A DNA stretch of 33,077 nt, taken from NCBI GenBank assembly GCA_016176405.1, contig JACOXG010000010.1:1-33077 (forward strand), given 5' to 3'. The notes below the pieces were generated by a model. It was not told where the DNA came from. It did not search any database and saw only the letters and a list, made by a program, of their open reading frames with translations. Of the stretch, positions 17,606-24,038 are shown piece by piece. How positions within the stretch are numbered: the stretch's first letter is position 1; each line of letters opens with the position of its first letter. The translations under genes and the position numbers were made by a program. The stretch comes from Candidatus Daviesbacteria bacterium. Lineage in GTDB: Bacteria > Patescibacteriota > Microgenomatia > Daviesbacterales > UBA10151.

Positions 17606-17796
17606 TGGAATTAATAGAAACATCAGAATATAGTGGATATTTGTTAGAAGACATTAAACAAACTCTTAGTCTGGAAGATTTCCACTGTTTTCAAAAATGG
17701 TTTTTCGGACAAACCGGCGTTATACACAAGGGAAGATTACTTGTATATAAGCAGGATTATGATAATTGGATGAACAATGAGAAAGTCTATGACTAA
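17605..17796 (+). CDS. Small hypothetical protein
   Basis: 63 residues, start overlapping the previous stop (TAATG), so translation is probably coupled. It is alpha-helical and aromatic-rich (LEDFHCFQKWFFGQTGVIH, then LVYKQDYDNWM), a type of compact small protein common in phage early genes. There are no metal or catalytic motifs. It is the last gene before the structured RNA region. Confidence 0.6.
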   Translation: MELIETSEYSGYLLEDIKQTLSLEDFHCFQKWFFGQTGVIHKGRLLVYKQDYDNWMNNEKVYD

Positions 17797-17815
17797 AAAT
17801 CTTTTTCTTTAGATT

Positions 17816-17824
17816 AGTTATAAT
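17816..17824 (+). promoter_or_regulatory. Promoter-like motif before the structured RNA and tRNA-Leu
   Basis: AGTTATAAT, with TATAAT at 17819-17824. A start site about six to seven bases downstream would fall at 17830-17831, exactly where the closing stem of the RNA begins. No -35 consensus is seen. The same nine bases precede the tail tube gene and follow the SSB gene. Confidence 0.45.
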
Positions 17825-17828
17825 ATAT

Positions 17829-17967
17829 GTTGGTGGAGTATAAAGGCCCAAGGGGGGATAGTTTAAGTAATAAAATATCGTCTTGTGAAGACGAAGATGA
17901 CGGTGAAAGGCCGTCTCCTCGCATGCTTTATACAATAACGAGGCGTCATTACACGCCTACCACCAAT
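17829..17967 (+). ncRNA. Strongly structured RNA of unknown class
   Basis: No gene fits this stretch, but nested complementary segments fold into one multibranch RNA. Closing stem: 17829-17836 with 17960-17967 (TTGGTGG/CCACCAA core). Second stem: 17838-17845 with 17926-17933 (GTATAAAG/CTTTATAC, 8 bp). Inside it are hairpins 17878-17884/17888-17894 (7 bp, loop GTG) and 17899-17903/17911-17915 (GACGG/CCGTC, loop TGAAAGG), plus a possible AGGGG/CTCCT pairing. A further hairpin, 17941-17946/17953-17958 (AGGCGT/ACGCCT), sits beside the second stem within the closing stem. A promoter-like motif is just upstream and tRNA-Leu starts five bases downstream. I could not match it to tmRNA, RNase P, SRP, T-box or riboswitch signatures I know. 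Confidence 0.55.
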
Positions 17968-17972
17968 AACAT

Positions 17973-18055
17973 GCCATAATGGCGAAATGGAAGACGCAGC
18001 AGACTTAAAATCTGTAGAATGAAAATTCATGGAAGTTCGAGCCCTTCTTATGGCA
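17973..18055 (+). tRNA. tRNA-Leu(UAA)
   Basis: Acceptor stem GCCATAA/TTATGGC is perfect with discriminator A. The anticodon arm CAGA-CTTAAAA-TCTG gives anticodon TAA. A long variable arm (TAGAATGAAAATTCATG) confirms a class II Leu tRNA. The T loop is TTCGAGC, with one A-C mismatch in the T stem. CCA is not encoded. It reads UUA, a very frequent codon in these genes. Confidence 0.88.
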
Positions 18056-18086
18056 CTTTTAATCTATCTACAAGGAAAAATTTAAG

Positions 18087-18515
18087 GTGGCTAATCCACC
18101 TCAATGGGCCTTAGACTTCACTGAAAAAGCTACGTTATATTATAATGAATTAACAGGCAAAGACTATAGAACTCCAACTATTCAATGGAAAAAATCTAAG
18201 AATGAAGTCACTACTGGCTCGGCTTTTACAGATAAAAATTTAGTAATAGTCAGATATGGGACATATCTCCATAAATTTTCTAAGCATAAAATTAGTCTTC
18301 GTGTAAATCATAAACTTACTCTAGCCCATGAAATTGCTCATTGCTTTTCGCCAACTCATCATCATGATAGTATATTTTGGAGAATTGCATGGGATTTATA
18401 CAAATGGGCTAAAATTCCAATGTGGTATGCTAAGTGGAATGAGGGATGGTATAAAAAGAAAAGTCTAGTTGTTCTAAAACAAATGAAGGCAGAAGCAAAG
18501 AGTAGAAAAGAATAA
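18087..18515 (+). CDS. SprT-like zinc metallopeptidase-type protein
   Basis: 142 residues from a GTG start with CAAGGA upstream. The motif LTLAHEIAHCFSPTHHHDSIFW (residues 78-99, shown here as HEIAH at 81-85 followed by an HHHD cluster and FW) is the zinc-peptidase HExxH core with the downstream pattern seen in SprT/WLM-like proteins, which in cells act on DNA-protein crosslinks or damaged DNA. The phage protein is short and lacks a C-terminal zinc ribbon. Role in the phage is unknown; clearance of protein adducts or of a host factor is possible. Confidence 0.65.
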   Translation: MANPPQWALDFTEKATLYYNELTGKDYRTPTIQWKKSKNEVTTGSAFTDKNLVIVRYGTYLHKFSKHKISLRVNHKLTLAHEIAHCFSPTHHHDSIFWRIAWDLYKWAKIPMWYAKWNEGWYKKKSLVVLKQMKAEAKSRKE

Positions 18516-18517
18516 AA

Positions 18518-18616
18518 ATGAAAGAAGTTTGGATGATACAAATACTGAATGGCGCTGAGTATCCAATATGGTGCAATAAAAGAACACACAGATATGTTGG
18601 TTGTAATAAACCTTGA
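18518..18616 (+). CDS. Possible micro-protein (32 residues)
   Basis: ATG two bases after the preceding stop, reading MKEVWMIQILNGAEYPIW and ending VGCNKP. It has two Cys and an aromatic-rich start. There is no strong ribosome site. It is supported only by close packing with its neighbour; the following 64 bases hold only very short overlapping frames. Confidence 0.3.
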   Translation: MKEVWMIQILNGAEYPIWCNKRTHRYVGCNKP

Positions 18617-18680
18617 AAAATGTCCTAAAAACATTCATAACTTGGAGTGAAATAGAAGAAATGCACAGAAAAGTAGATTC

Positions 18681-18881
18681 ATGAATTATCCTAGACTAAA
18701 TCTTGAACAAAACGGGAATTCAATTTGTAGTGGCCCTGTTTTTCACAATAAAGAACTATTTTTTCTATGGTTAGCAAAAACAGACATAAACAATGTAATT
18801 ATTTGTCGTGTTCTAGCCTTCAACTTAAAATGGCCATTTATTCATTTTGATGAAGGATGGATTTCAGAAAGAGACATATAA
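18681..18881 (+). CDS. Small hypothetical protein
   Basis: 66 residues, mixed strand/helix (ICSGPVFHNKELFFLWLAK, then PFIHFDEGWISERDI). It follows a short gap with very short frames only and has no clear Shine-Dalgarno. The sigma-like gene starts three bases after its stop. I do not recognise the family. Confidence 0.5.
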   Translation: MNYPRLNLEQNGNSICSGPVFHNKELFFLWLAKTDINNVIICRVLAFNLKWPFIHFDEGWISERDI

Positions 18882-18884
18882 AGA

Positions 18885-19349
18885 ATGTATGAAGATATAA
18901 TAGTTAAGTGGGAACCAAAATTACATAAAATGCTTCAAACTTGTCCAGTCTATGGCATTGATCAAGAAGAAATATTACAGGAGATGAGAGCAACTATCAT
19001 AAAGGCTATAAAGCATTTTGATGAAAGTAGGGGAGTTAAGTTTCATACATATCTCCATAAAGCATTATTAAATACTCTTCTGATTCTGAGGTCTACTGCC
19101 CATTTGAATTTAGGATATGCTTATCTAAAACACGAAGATAGTTTCTCAGACAAACAAGATGATTGGAGTTTTATACAAGAGGCTAAATTAACAAATCCAG
19201 AAATTATTGTGCTAGATTTAGTAATGTGCGGGTACAAAAGAAATGAGCTTTACAGAATGACAGATGATCTTATTAATATGAAAAAAGTTTATAATAGTCT
19301 TAAAAGAAAAATGGCAGCGAGCCGCCATGAAAAAGAAATTAGAGTTTGA
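18885..19349 (+). CDS. Sigma-70-like RNA polymerase sigma factor (phage)
   Basis: 154 residues. The stretch YGIDQEEILQEMRATIIKAI followed by KHFDESRGVKFHTYLHKALL matches sigma-70 region 2 (acidic QE helix, FD.srG.kF.TYL), the part that binds core polymerase and recognises the -10 element. The C-terminal half (LVMCGYKRNELYRMTDD) could be a small region 4-like HTH, but its fit is weaker. Small phage sigma factors redirect host polymerase to middle or late promoters; the AGTTATAAT motifs here are candidate targets. It overlaps the next gene by 23 bases. Confidence 0.7.
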   Translation: MYEDIIVKWEPKLHKMLQTCPVYGIDQEEILQEMRATIIKAIKHFDESRGVKFHTYLHKALLNTLLILRSTAHLNLGYAYLKHEDSFSDKQDDWSFIQEAKLTNPEIIVLDLVMCGYKRNELYRMTDDLINMKKVYNSLKRKMAASRHEKEIRV

Positions 19350-19542
19350 TGACAGACTATTAATTCCTGGATGGGCTGGAGAATTAGGCGATGATGAGTT
19401 AGGCTTTATTCTACAAAAATTAAAAGAAAATAGAAGACTTAGGAAAAAATGGGGATTCAAAATAGATCAAAAAACATTCAGAGAAAGCAAAATAAGAAAA
19501 GTAGCCTATGAAGGAATCGGAGATTATACAGATGAAGGATAA
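19327..19542 (+). CDS. Small charged hypothetical protein
   Basis: 71 residues; starts inside the sigma-like gene and overlaps the following membrane peptide by 11 bases. It has a Leu/Glu/Lys/Arg-rich helix in the middle (LGFILQKLKENRRLRKKWGF). The overlap chain sigma - this gene - membrane peptide - IF-3 suggests one co-translated unit. Function unknown. Confidence 0.55.
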   Translation: MKKKLEFDDRLLIPGWAGELGDDELGFILQKLKENRRLRKKWGFKIDQKTFRESKIRKVAYEGIGDYTDEG

Positions 19543-19630
19543 AATAATATTTTTTATAGTCTTTTTGGCAGCCATATTGATAATTTCTCTTGATAGTTTA
19601 CCGAAATTAGATTCTATAACTACTCAATGA
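19532..19630 (+). CDS. Single-helix membrane micro-protein
   Basis: 32 residues with AAAGG-poor context but tight overlaps: it starts 11 bases before the preceding stop and its TGA overlaps the IF-3 ATG (ATGA). Residues 5-19 (IIFFIVFLAAILIIS) form one transmembrane helix with a Lys at the N-side and an acidic segment after it. Possible roles include a holin-like or membrane-anchoring peptide, or a translated leader that delivers ribosomes to IF-3. Confidence 0.5.
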   Translation: MKDKIIFFIVFLAAILIISLDSLPKLDSITTQ

Positions 19631-20112
19631 TAAAGCACCTTAAAATAAATTATCAAATCAAAGCCCAAGAAGTTAAGCTAATAAATGAAGAAGGAGAATT
19701 CAAGGGGATACACCCAATACAGCAAGCCTTAAATATGGCTATGGCATCAGGTCTAGATTTAGTTGAAGTATCTCCAGGAACTTGTAAAATTTTAGACTAT
19801 GGGAAATTCATATACGAACAAAAGAAAAAACAGACAAAGCAGAAATTGCAAGATACTTTAGAAATTAGATTGTCTCCCAATATAAATAATCATGATGTAG
19901 AATATAAAATTAAGCATGCAAAAAGAATCCTATCCCGAGGAGACAAAATTAAACTAATTATAGTCTTTAAAGGCCGTCAAATGCAGCATACAGATTTAGG
20001 AATTGGATTATTAAAAACTGTGACTGAAAGGCTTATAGACACAGCTATTTTAGCAGATAATCCAAAATTAGAAGGAAAATATCTAAGTGTTACAGTAGCC
20101 CCGAAAAAGTAA
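19627..20112 (+). CDS. infC: Translation initiation factor IF-3
   Basis: 161 residues (bacterial IF-3 is about 170-180). The N-domain matches clearly: INYQIKAQEVKLINEEGE, GLDLVEVSP, CKILDYGKFIYEQKKK. The C-domain matches in IRLSPNINNHDVEYKIKHAK, RGDKIKLIIVFKGRQMQH and the ending LEGKYLSVTVAPKK. IF-3 binds the 30S subunit, prevents premature 50S joining and checks the initiator tRNA and start codon. The usual loop SPNAxPPVCKI is shortened to SPGTCKI, a deletion of about four residues. The start is ATG, not the AUU used by cellular infC for autoregulation. It has no Shine-Dalgarno and probably depends on coupling with the upstream peptide. A phage copy implies takeover of host initiation. Confidence 0.92.
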   Translation: MIKHLKINYQIKAQEVKLINEEGEFKGIHPIQQALNMAMASGLDLVEVSPGTCKILDYGKFIYEQKKKQTKQKLQDTLEIRLSPNINNHDVEYKIKHAKRILSRGDKIKLIIVFKGRQMQHTDLGIGLLKTVTERLIDTAILADNPKLEGKYLSVTVAPKK

Positions 20113-20179
20113 ACAATAAGGAGATGACTGTTGGGCGCGTGATTTTTCAGTTTTATATTGCCTAAGATAGGAGATATAC

Positions 20180-20455
20180 ATGGACTTAATTTTAGAACAA
20201 AAAGAGCTGCTTAATGACAGATTTGCAAAGTTAGCTAAAGAATATATAAAAACAGATGCCGGGATATCTGAAGTTGAGTTTATGAACTTTGTCTATAATT
20301 TTCTTACTGTAGAAAATATTTGTTTAGATGATAATGAAACAAGATCTTTCATGGCTGGGAATATGTGTTTCGGATTTTTTCTTGGACTGGCCTATACAAG
20401 AAATTTTGGCCTTCCAGAATGGGCCGAAGATATACTAATAGAAAGGATAAAATGA
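20180..20455 (+). CDS. Small hypothetical protein
   Basis: 91 residues with a good ribosome site (AGGAG, seven bases). It is helical, with a hydrophobic Met/Phe/Gly patch (SFMAGNMCFGFFLGLAYT) that could be a membrane-associated or buried helix. The stop overlaps the next start (ATGA). The 67 bases before it contain AAGGAG directly followed by ATG and a 13-codon frame, which I judge a chance frame. Function unknown. Confidence 0.65.
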   Translation: MDLILEQKELLNDRFAKLAKEYIKTDAGISEVEFMNFVYNFLTVENICLDDNETRSFMAGNMCFGFFLGLAYTRNFGLPEWAEDILIERIK

Positions 20456-20667
20456 GAAATCCAGCTAGAATTCCAATAGTATTAGGAAAATTACAAATAG
20501 TCTGGGAAGTAATACCGGATTTACGTCTAATGCAGTTATTAACTAATATAGTAGGATACACTGGATGGAGGGACGACCCGTTTTATTTCGAAGATAACAA
20601 ATTGGAAGAAATGCTAGATGAATGTATAGAGAGAATAAATGAAAGCAAAAGAAGAAAAACGAAGTAA
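20452..20667 (+). CDS. Conserved phage hypothetical protein (PDLRL type)
   Basis: 71 residues. I chose ATG at 20452 because it overlaps the preceding stop as ATGA and has AAGGA five bases upstream; a longer frame from 20365 would overlap the previous gene by 91 bases. The pattern RIPIVLGKLQIVWEVIPDLR ... DDPFYFEDNKLEEML is one I recognise from many phages as an uncharacterised family with a W...PDLRL...DPF.ED signature. Biochemical role unknown. Confidence 0.7.
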   Translation: MRNPARIPIVLGKLQIVWEVIPDLRLMQLLTNIVGYTGWRDDPFYFEDNKLEEMLDECIERINESKRRKTK

Positions 20668-20806
20668 AGCTGGCGATGAGTTAATTGAGGCAGAAAAAGA
20701 TCTTAAGTGGAAATTAGGATTTGGAAAAAACCACTTTCTATATAAAATGCAACTCGCCAGAGTTAATGATTTAAGAAAAAGATTAGGGATGCCTGAAAAG
20801 ACTTAA
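20639..20806 (+). CDS. Small basic helical protein
   Basis: 55 residues; ATG overlaps the preceding gene by 29 bases, with GAGAG upstream. It is highly charged and helical (MKAKEEKRSKAGDELIEAEK, ending VNDLRKRLGMPEKT). No known motif. It fills what would otherwise be a gap between two good genes, with close packing on both sides. Confidence 0.5.
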   Translation: MKAKEEKRSKAGDELIEAEKDLKWKLGFGKNHFLYKMQLARVNDLRKRLGMPEKT

Positions 20807-20815
20807 AACTTTCAA

Positions 20816-21154
20816 ATGGTAATAGCATCTTGTATTTCTACAGCACGTAAATATAGTAAGTCTTCAGAGGAAAATTATAAGATAACTGCATTCCTTGTTC
20901 GTAATGGTAAGCCATTTTCTATTGCTACAAATCTTGGATGGAAACATGCTGAGGCCAGGTGCATAGACCAGGCGTCCTCAGAAAAGATAAAGAATTCTAT
21001 AATGTATGTTATTAGAATCACAAAAGAAGGATTAGGAATAGCAAAGCCTTGCAAGAAATGCCAAGGTCTAATCAAAGACACTACAATAAAGAAAGTCTAT
21101 TATACAACTAACGATAATACATTAGAAACGTGGGAGTTCCATGAAACTGATTGA
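20816..21154 (+). CDS. Zinc-dependent cytidine/deoxycytidylate deaminase-like protein
   Basis: 112 residues. The zinc-binding catalytic pattern is present: HAEARC (His44, Glu46) and PCKKCQ (Cys79, Cys82), as in the CDA/dCMP deaminase superfamily. The N-terminus (KITAFLVRNGKPFSIATNLG) fits the first strands of that fold. dCMP deaminase would supply dUMP for thymidylate or modified-pyrimidine synthesis, but the protein is short and substrate residues cannot be assigned, so a nucleic-acid or free-base deaminase is possible. The next gene starts 14 bases before its stop. Confidence 0.75.
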   Translation: MVIASCISTARKYSKSSEENYKITAFLVRNGKPFSIATNLGWKHAEARCIDQASSEKIKNSIMYVIRITKEGLGIAKPCKKCQGLIKDTTIKKVYYTTNDNTLETWEFHETD

Positions 21155-21314
21155 GCTAGTTAAAGAATCAAATTATTGCTATGTATGTTTAAAAAAAGTT
21201 CGTCGGTTCATAAGATATGAATACGATGTACTCCACTATACAGATATTTGCCAAGATTGTCTAAAAGAAGGGTTAGAATTAATTCATATGGAAGATATAT
21301 TGCAAAATGATTAG
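21141..21314 (+). CDS. Small zinc-finger protein
   Basis: 57 residues, start overlapping the deaminase gene. Two CxxC pairs (CYVCLKK and CQDCLKE) spaced by a basic/aromatic stretch (RRFIRYEYD) form a probable zinc ribbon, followed by an amphipathic helix. Its end overlaps the next gene by eight bases. Likely nucleic-acid or protein binding; target unknown. Confidence 0.6.
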   Translation: MKLIELVKESNYCYVCLKKVRRFIRYEYDVLHYTDICQDCLKEGLELIHMEDILQND

Positions 21315-21528
21315 AATGGCAGAAAAATGGATATATAAGCATCCAGAAATATGGTCTAAATACAAAGGGCTGTGGCTTGCAATTAACAGCTCTGGGCTTA
21401 TAGCTAGTTCATTAAATTTTGATGAAGTTTTAAAAATAGCAAGACAAAAAAGCAAAATCCCATTCGTCTTTAAAATTCCGCAGGATTCGTCTACAGGTAA
21501 AATTTTTTCACCAAAAATAGTAAAATGA
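21307..21528 (+). CDS. DUF5678-like small protein
   Basis: 73 residues. The central sequence YKGLWLAINSSGLIASSLNF followed by DEVLKIARQ and a Val/Phe strand resembles the DUF5678 pattern (GKWVAI ... VVASG ... ev...A), found in many prokaryotes and phages without known function. It overlaps its neighbours as ATGATTAG at the start and ATGA at the end. Confidence 0.55.
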   Translation: MIRMAEKWIYKHPEIWSKYKGLWLAINSSGLIASSLNFDEVLKIARQKSKIPFVFKIPQDSSTGKIFSPKIVK

Positions 21529-21668
21529 TTAGGATAACAATTGAATTAGTTCCTCATGGATATGAAGCTAGAAAGGAAGTAATTGCTAAAGCCGAAATAG
21601 CAAATGATGGCACTGGAACTAACATCAGGGGAAATTATCGGTATAGACTATTTAAAAAAGCGCAGTAA
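21525..21668 (+). CDS. Small conserved phage protein (NDGTGT type)
   Basis: 47 residues, ATG overlapping the preceding TGA. The sequence MIRITIELVPHGYEARKEVI then AEIANDGTGTN and GNYRYRLF matches a short family I recognise from many phages and prophages (IR.TIEL.PhG ... eI.NDGTGT ... GNY). It is a small beta-sheet protein of unknown role. Confidence 0.65.
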   Translation: MIRITIELVPHGYEARKEVIAKAEIANDGTGTNIRGNYRYRLFKKAQ

Positions 21669-21765
21669 AGTTTTTAGAGAAGGAGAAGTCAAAGACTTTC
21701 CCAGAAAAAGCTTAGGTTCATGGGACTTATTACACAGAATTTTAAAAAATGCATTAGATAAATGA
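21604..21765 (+). CDS. Small hypothetical protein overlapping its neighbour
   Basis: 53 residues from ATG-ATG at 21604, overlapping the NDGTGT gene by 65 bases in another frame and the next gene by ATGA. It reads LTSGEIIGIDYLKKRSKVF and ends WDLLHRILKNALDK. The long overlap lowers confidence in the start, but the 3' part is the only good frame in 21669-21761. Confidence 0.5.
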   Translation: MMALELTSGEIIGIDYLKKRSKVFREGEVKDFPRKSLGSWDLLHRILKNALDK

Positions 21766-21962
21766 CTCATAAGTTCTGTGAAGCTATACAAGATTTTATA
21801 GATGGTTATCTTTCTTTGTCAGTAAAACCAAATCAAGTATATTTATTATCAAAAGATTTTCCAGGATTCGGAATTCCTATTTCATATTGCCCATTTTGCG
21901 GGGATAAGCTAATAGAAAATCCTACGTATAATACAGAACAGAAAGGATTGGCGCCAGCATAA
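21762..21962 (+). CDS. Small zinc-ribbon-like protein
   Basis: 66 residues with an N-terminal helix (FCEAIQDFIDGYLSL) and a CPFCGDKL knuckle at residues 43-50, common at the end of short phage proteins. Only one CxxC pair is visible, so zinc binding may need dimerisation. The start overlaps the preceding stop. Unknown function. Confidence 0.6.
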   Translation: MTHKFCEAIQDFIDGYLSLSVKPNQVYLLSKDFPGFGIPISYCPFCGDKLIENPTYNTEQKGLAPA

Positions 21963-22442
21963 ATGCCTAACTTTATAGAAATGAATAGATGGGGAAAAGA
22001 CCATTGGGGCACATTAGCTTATGCAGAGACTTGCTCTGTAGAAGGACAACATTTACATTTAGAAAGAATGAGATGTGATCCTACAAGACATCCATTATTA
22101 GCTTCTTCAAGAATTACATATGGGGCAACAAAATACCCTACATATCTAAAAGATGAGGTTCTGCAATCAAATCATGATGATTGGGATTGTTTATATGATG
22201 CTGCATGTGAAGGACTTATTACTTTGCATGGTTTTCCAGAAGACTTTGTTATAAACATTGTCCCAGGAAAAAGAGGACAAATATTTCCAAATGTTAAAAG
22301 AAAGAAGAATTCTCTAGGATATGAATGGGGTGGAAAACCAGTAGTAAAATTTACGGAGTTGGGATTTAAAGTTATAGCAGAATTAAGGAAACACAAAGCT
22401 AATGGTGGTTCATTTGGGACATTTGAATATCAGAAGATTTAA
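21963..22442 (+). CDS. Conserved hypothetical protein (KYPT..HDDWDC type)
   Basis: 159 residues directly abutting the previous stop (TAAATGCC). The N-terminus GKDHWGTLAYAETCSVEG, then KYPTYLKD, HDDWDCLYDAACEGLI and ELRKHKANGG form a pattern I associate with a phage/plasmid family of unknown function. Charged and aromatic residues (DHW, HDDWDC) suggest a catalytic or metal site, but I cannot assign it. It is followed immediately by the SNF2 gene. Confidence 0.65.
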   Translation: MPNFIEMNRWGKDHWGTLAYAETCSVEGQHLHLERMRCDPTRHPLLASSRITYGATKYPTYLKDEVLQSNHDDWDCLYDAACEGLITLHGFPEDFVINIVPGKRGQIFPNVKRKKNSLGYEWGGKPVVKFTELGFKVIAELRKHKANGGSFGTFEYQKI

Positions 22443-24038
22443 ATGATTTCAATCTCATATGAAAAGCCAAATTTTATTCTTTCATTCCCATACAATGAAG
22501 AAGATTTACGCCTTGTAAGAAGCTTGTCTGTTAGAGAATGGGACAAGAAACAAAAAGTCTGGAAAGTCTATCATTTAGCAATTAAAAGTCTAGAAGAGCT
22601 TAATAATACGGTTTGGTCAAAAGAGGCTCTAGTTGCTAAAGAAACTATCAATAGAATTTTATCTAAATGTATAGACTTTCAATTTAAAAAAGGAGAAGCC
22701 AGAGGATTTTTACGCCCATACCAATCAGCAGGGATTTCTTATTTAGCCTTTGTTAATCGCGGTTTTCTGAATGATGAAATGGGGCTTGGGAAGACAGTTC
22801 AAGTTATACAAACCTTATTAGACTTAGACTGCCGAAAATCCTTAATTCTATGTTCAGCCACGTTAAAACGCAACTGGGAGAATGAATTTCTAAAGCACTT
22901 TAATATTCAACCATTAGTAATTACTGGAAATGCAGAAGAACGAAAAGAATTATGGAATTCTGATAATAAATTTCTAATAGCTAATTATGATTTGTTAAAT
23001 AGAGACTGGGGTATCATACCGAAAAAATGGGATGCAATAATATGTGATGAAGTGATGCATCTCAAAAATCATGCGGCCACTAGAACAAAATTAGCTAAAA
23101 AGCTAATCAGTAAAGTTAGGATCCCATTGTCTGGAACATTGTTTGAGAAAAATATCTTTGAATTTCATTCTGTCTTAGATTGGGCTATTCCTGGGTTACT
23201 TCCGCCTTTTTATAGATATAAATACAGATATTGTGTATTTGATTTCAATGGAAAAGTAATAGATTATAAGAAAGATAAGCTAACAGAGTTATATACATTA
23301 ACTGCCCCATTCATTCTAAGGCGCACAAAAGACAAAGTATTAACGGAATTGCCTCCGAAGATTTACAATTATGTCCCATTAGATTTAGATGAAATGCAAA
23401 AAGAGGCTTATAAAGCAATAGCATCAGAGTTTATAGAATGGCTTAGAAAACAAACTGGAACTAATTGGGGATTAAATGCCTTACAAAAAAGGATCAAACT
23501 AAGACAGTTTGTAGAGTTTGCTGATATAATCAATCTAAAAGTTCCAAATCCAAAATTAGATTGGCTAGATGAAATGTATGAAGCAACTAATAAGATGGTA
23601 GTATTTTCATTCTTTGATGAATCTATAAAACGTCTTCAAAAGCATTTTAATACTAAATACTATATTTCAGGAAGTGTAGATGCTGACAAAAGAGTTGGTA
23701 TAATAGACGAATTCAATGCAGAAGAGAAAGCCATATTAGTTTCTACAGATGCTGGCAAATATGGAGTAAATATTACAGGGGCTGATACAATTGTGCATTT
23801 CGGTTCAGTTGATAATCCAGCGACAATGATGCAGAGAGAAGATCGTCTACATCGTTTCGGTCAAAAATCAATAGTAAATGTATATAATCCTTATTACGTA
23901 GGGACAATAGACGAAGGCATGATGAAAAAATGGCAGAAAGAGAGAGACAATCTAAAGGAGTTTGAAGAAGGCACTGAACTGATGGCTAAAGTAAATTTAT
24001 CAAGGACTGATTTTGAAAGGATGATATATGGCAACTAA
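22443..24038 (+). CDS. SNF2-family DNA helicase/translocase
   Basis: 531 residues. Residues ~1-60 (ILSFPYNEEDLRLVRSL ... WKVYHL) resemble the HARP-like N-domain of SMARCAL1-type annealing helicases. Walker A is DEMGLGKT (~residues 109-116). Motif II is DEVMH in place of the usual DEAH. Later motifs include LSGTLFEKN, LVSTDAGKYGVNI and QREDRLHRFGQ (about 463-473). Such phage enzymes remodel forks or branched DNA during replication and recombination. The gene abuts the one before and overlaps the exonuclease gene by 11 bases, so the two are probably made together. Confidence 0.88.
   Translation: MISISYEKPNFILSFPYNEEDLRLVRSLSVREWDKKQKVWKVYHLAIKSLEELNNTVWSKEALVAKETINRILSKCIDFQFKKGEARGFLRPYQSAGISYLAFVNRGFLNDEMGLGKTVQVIQTLLDLDCRKSLILCSATLKRNWENEFLKHFNIQPLVITGNAEERKELWNSDNKFLIANYDLLNRDWGIIPKKWDAIICDEVMHLKNHAATRTKLAKKLISKVRIPLSGTLFEKNIFEFHSVLDWAIPGLLPPFYRYKYRYCVFDFNGKVIDYKKDKLTELYTLTAPFILRRTKDKVLTELPPKIYNYVPLDLDEMQKEAYKAIASEFIEWLRKQTGTNWGLNALQKRIKLRQFVEFADIINLKVPNPKLDWLDEMYEATNKMVVFSFFDESIKRLQKHFNTKYYISGSVDADKRVGIIDEFNAEEKAILVSTDAGKYGVNITGADTIVHFGSVDNPATMMQREDRLHRFGQKSIVNVYNPYYVGTIDEGMMKKWQKERDNLKEFEEGTELMAKVNLSRTDFERMIYGN

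Noticed and set aside
17829-17967. tmRNA, T-box, RNase P RNA or a known riboswitch
   Set aside because: No tRNA-like ends with a tag frame, no T-box consensus, no RNase P core motifs and no riboswitch consensus I recognise; kept as unassigned RNA.
20116-20163. 13-codon frame beginning at ATG right after AAGGAG
   Set aside because: The ribosome site abuts the ATG with no spacing and the peptide has no features; a chance frame is more likely.
20365-20667. Longer version of the PDLRL-type gene starting at 20365
   Set aside because: It would overlap the preceding gene by 91 bases; ATG 20452 has AAGGA and an ATGA overlap typical of this genome.
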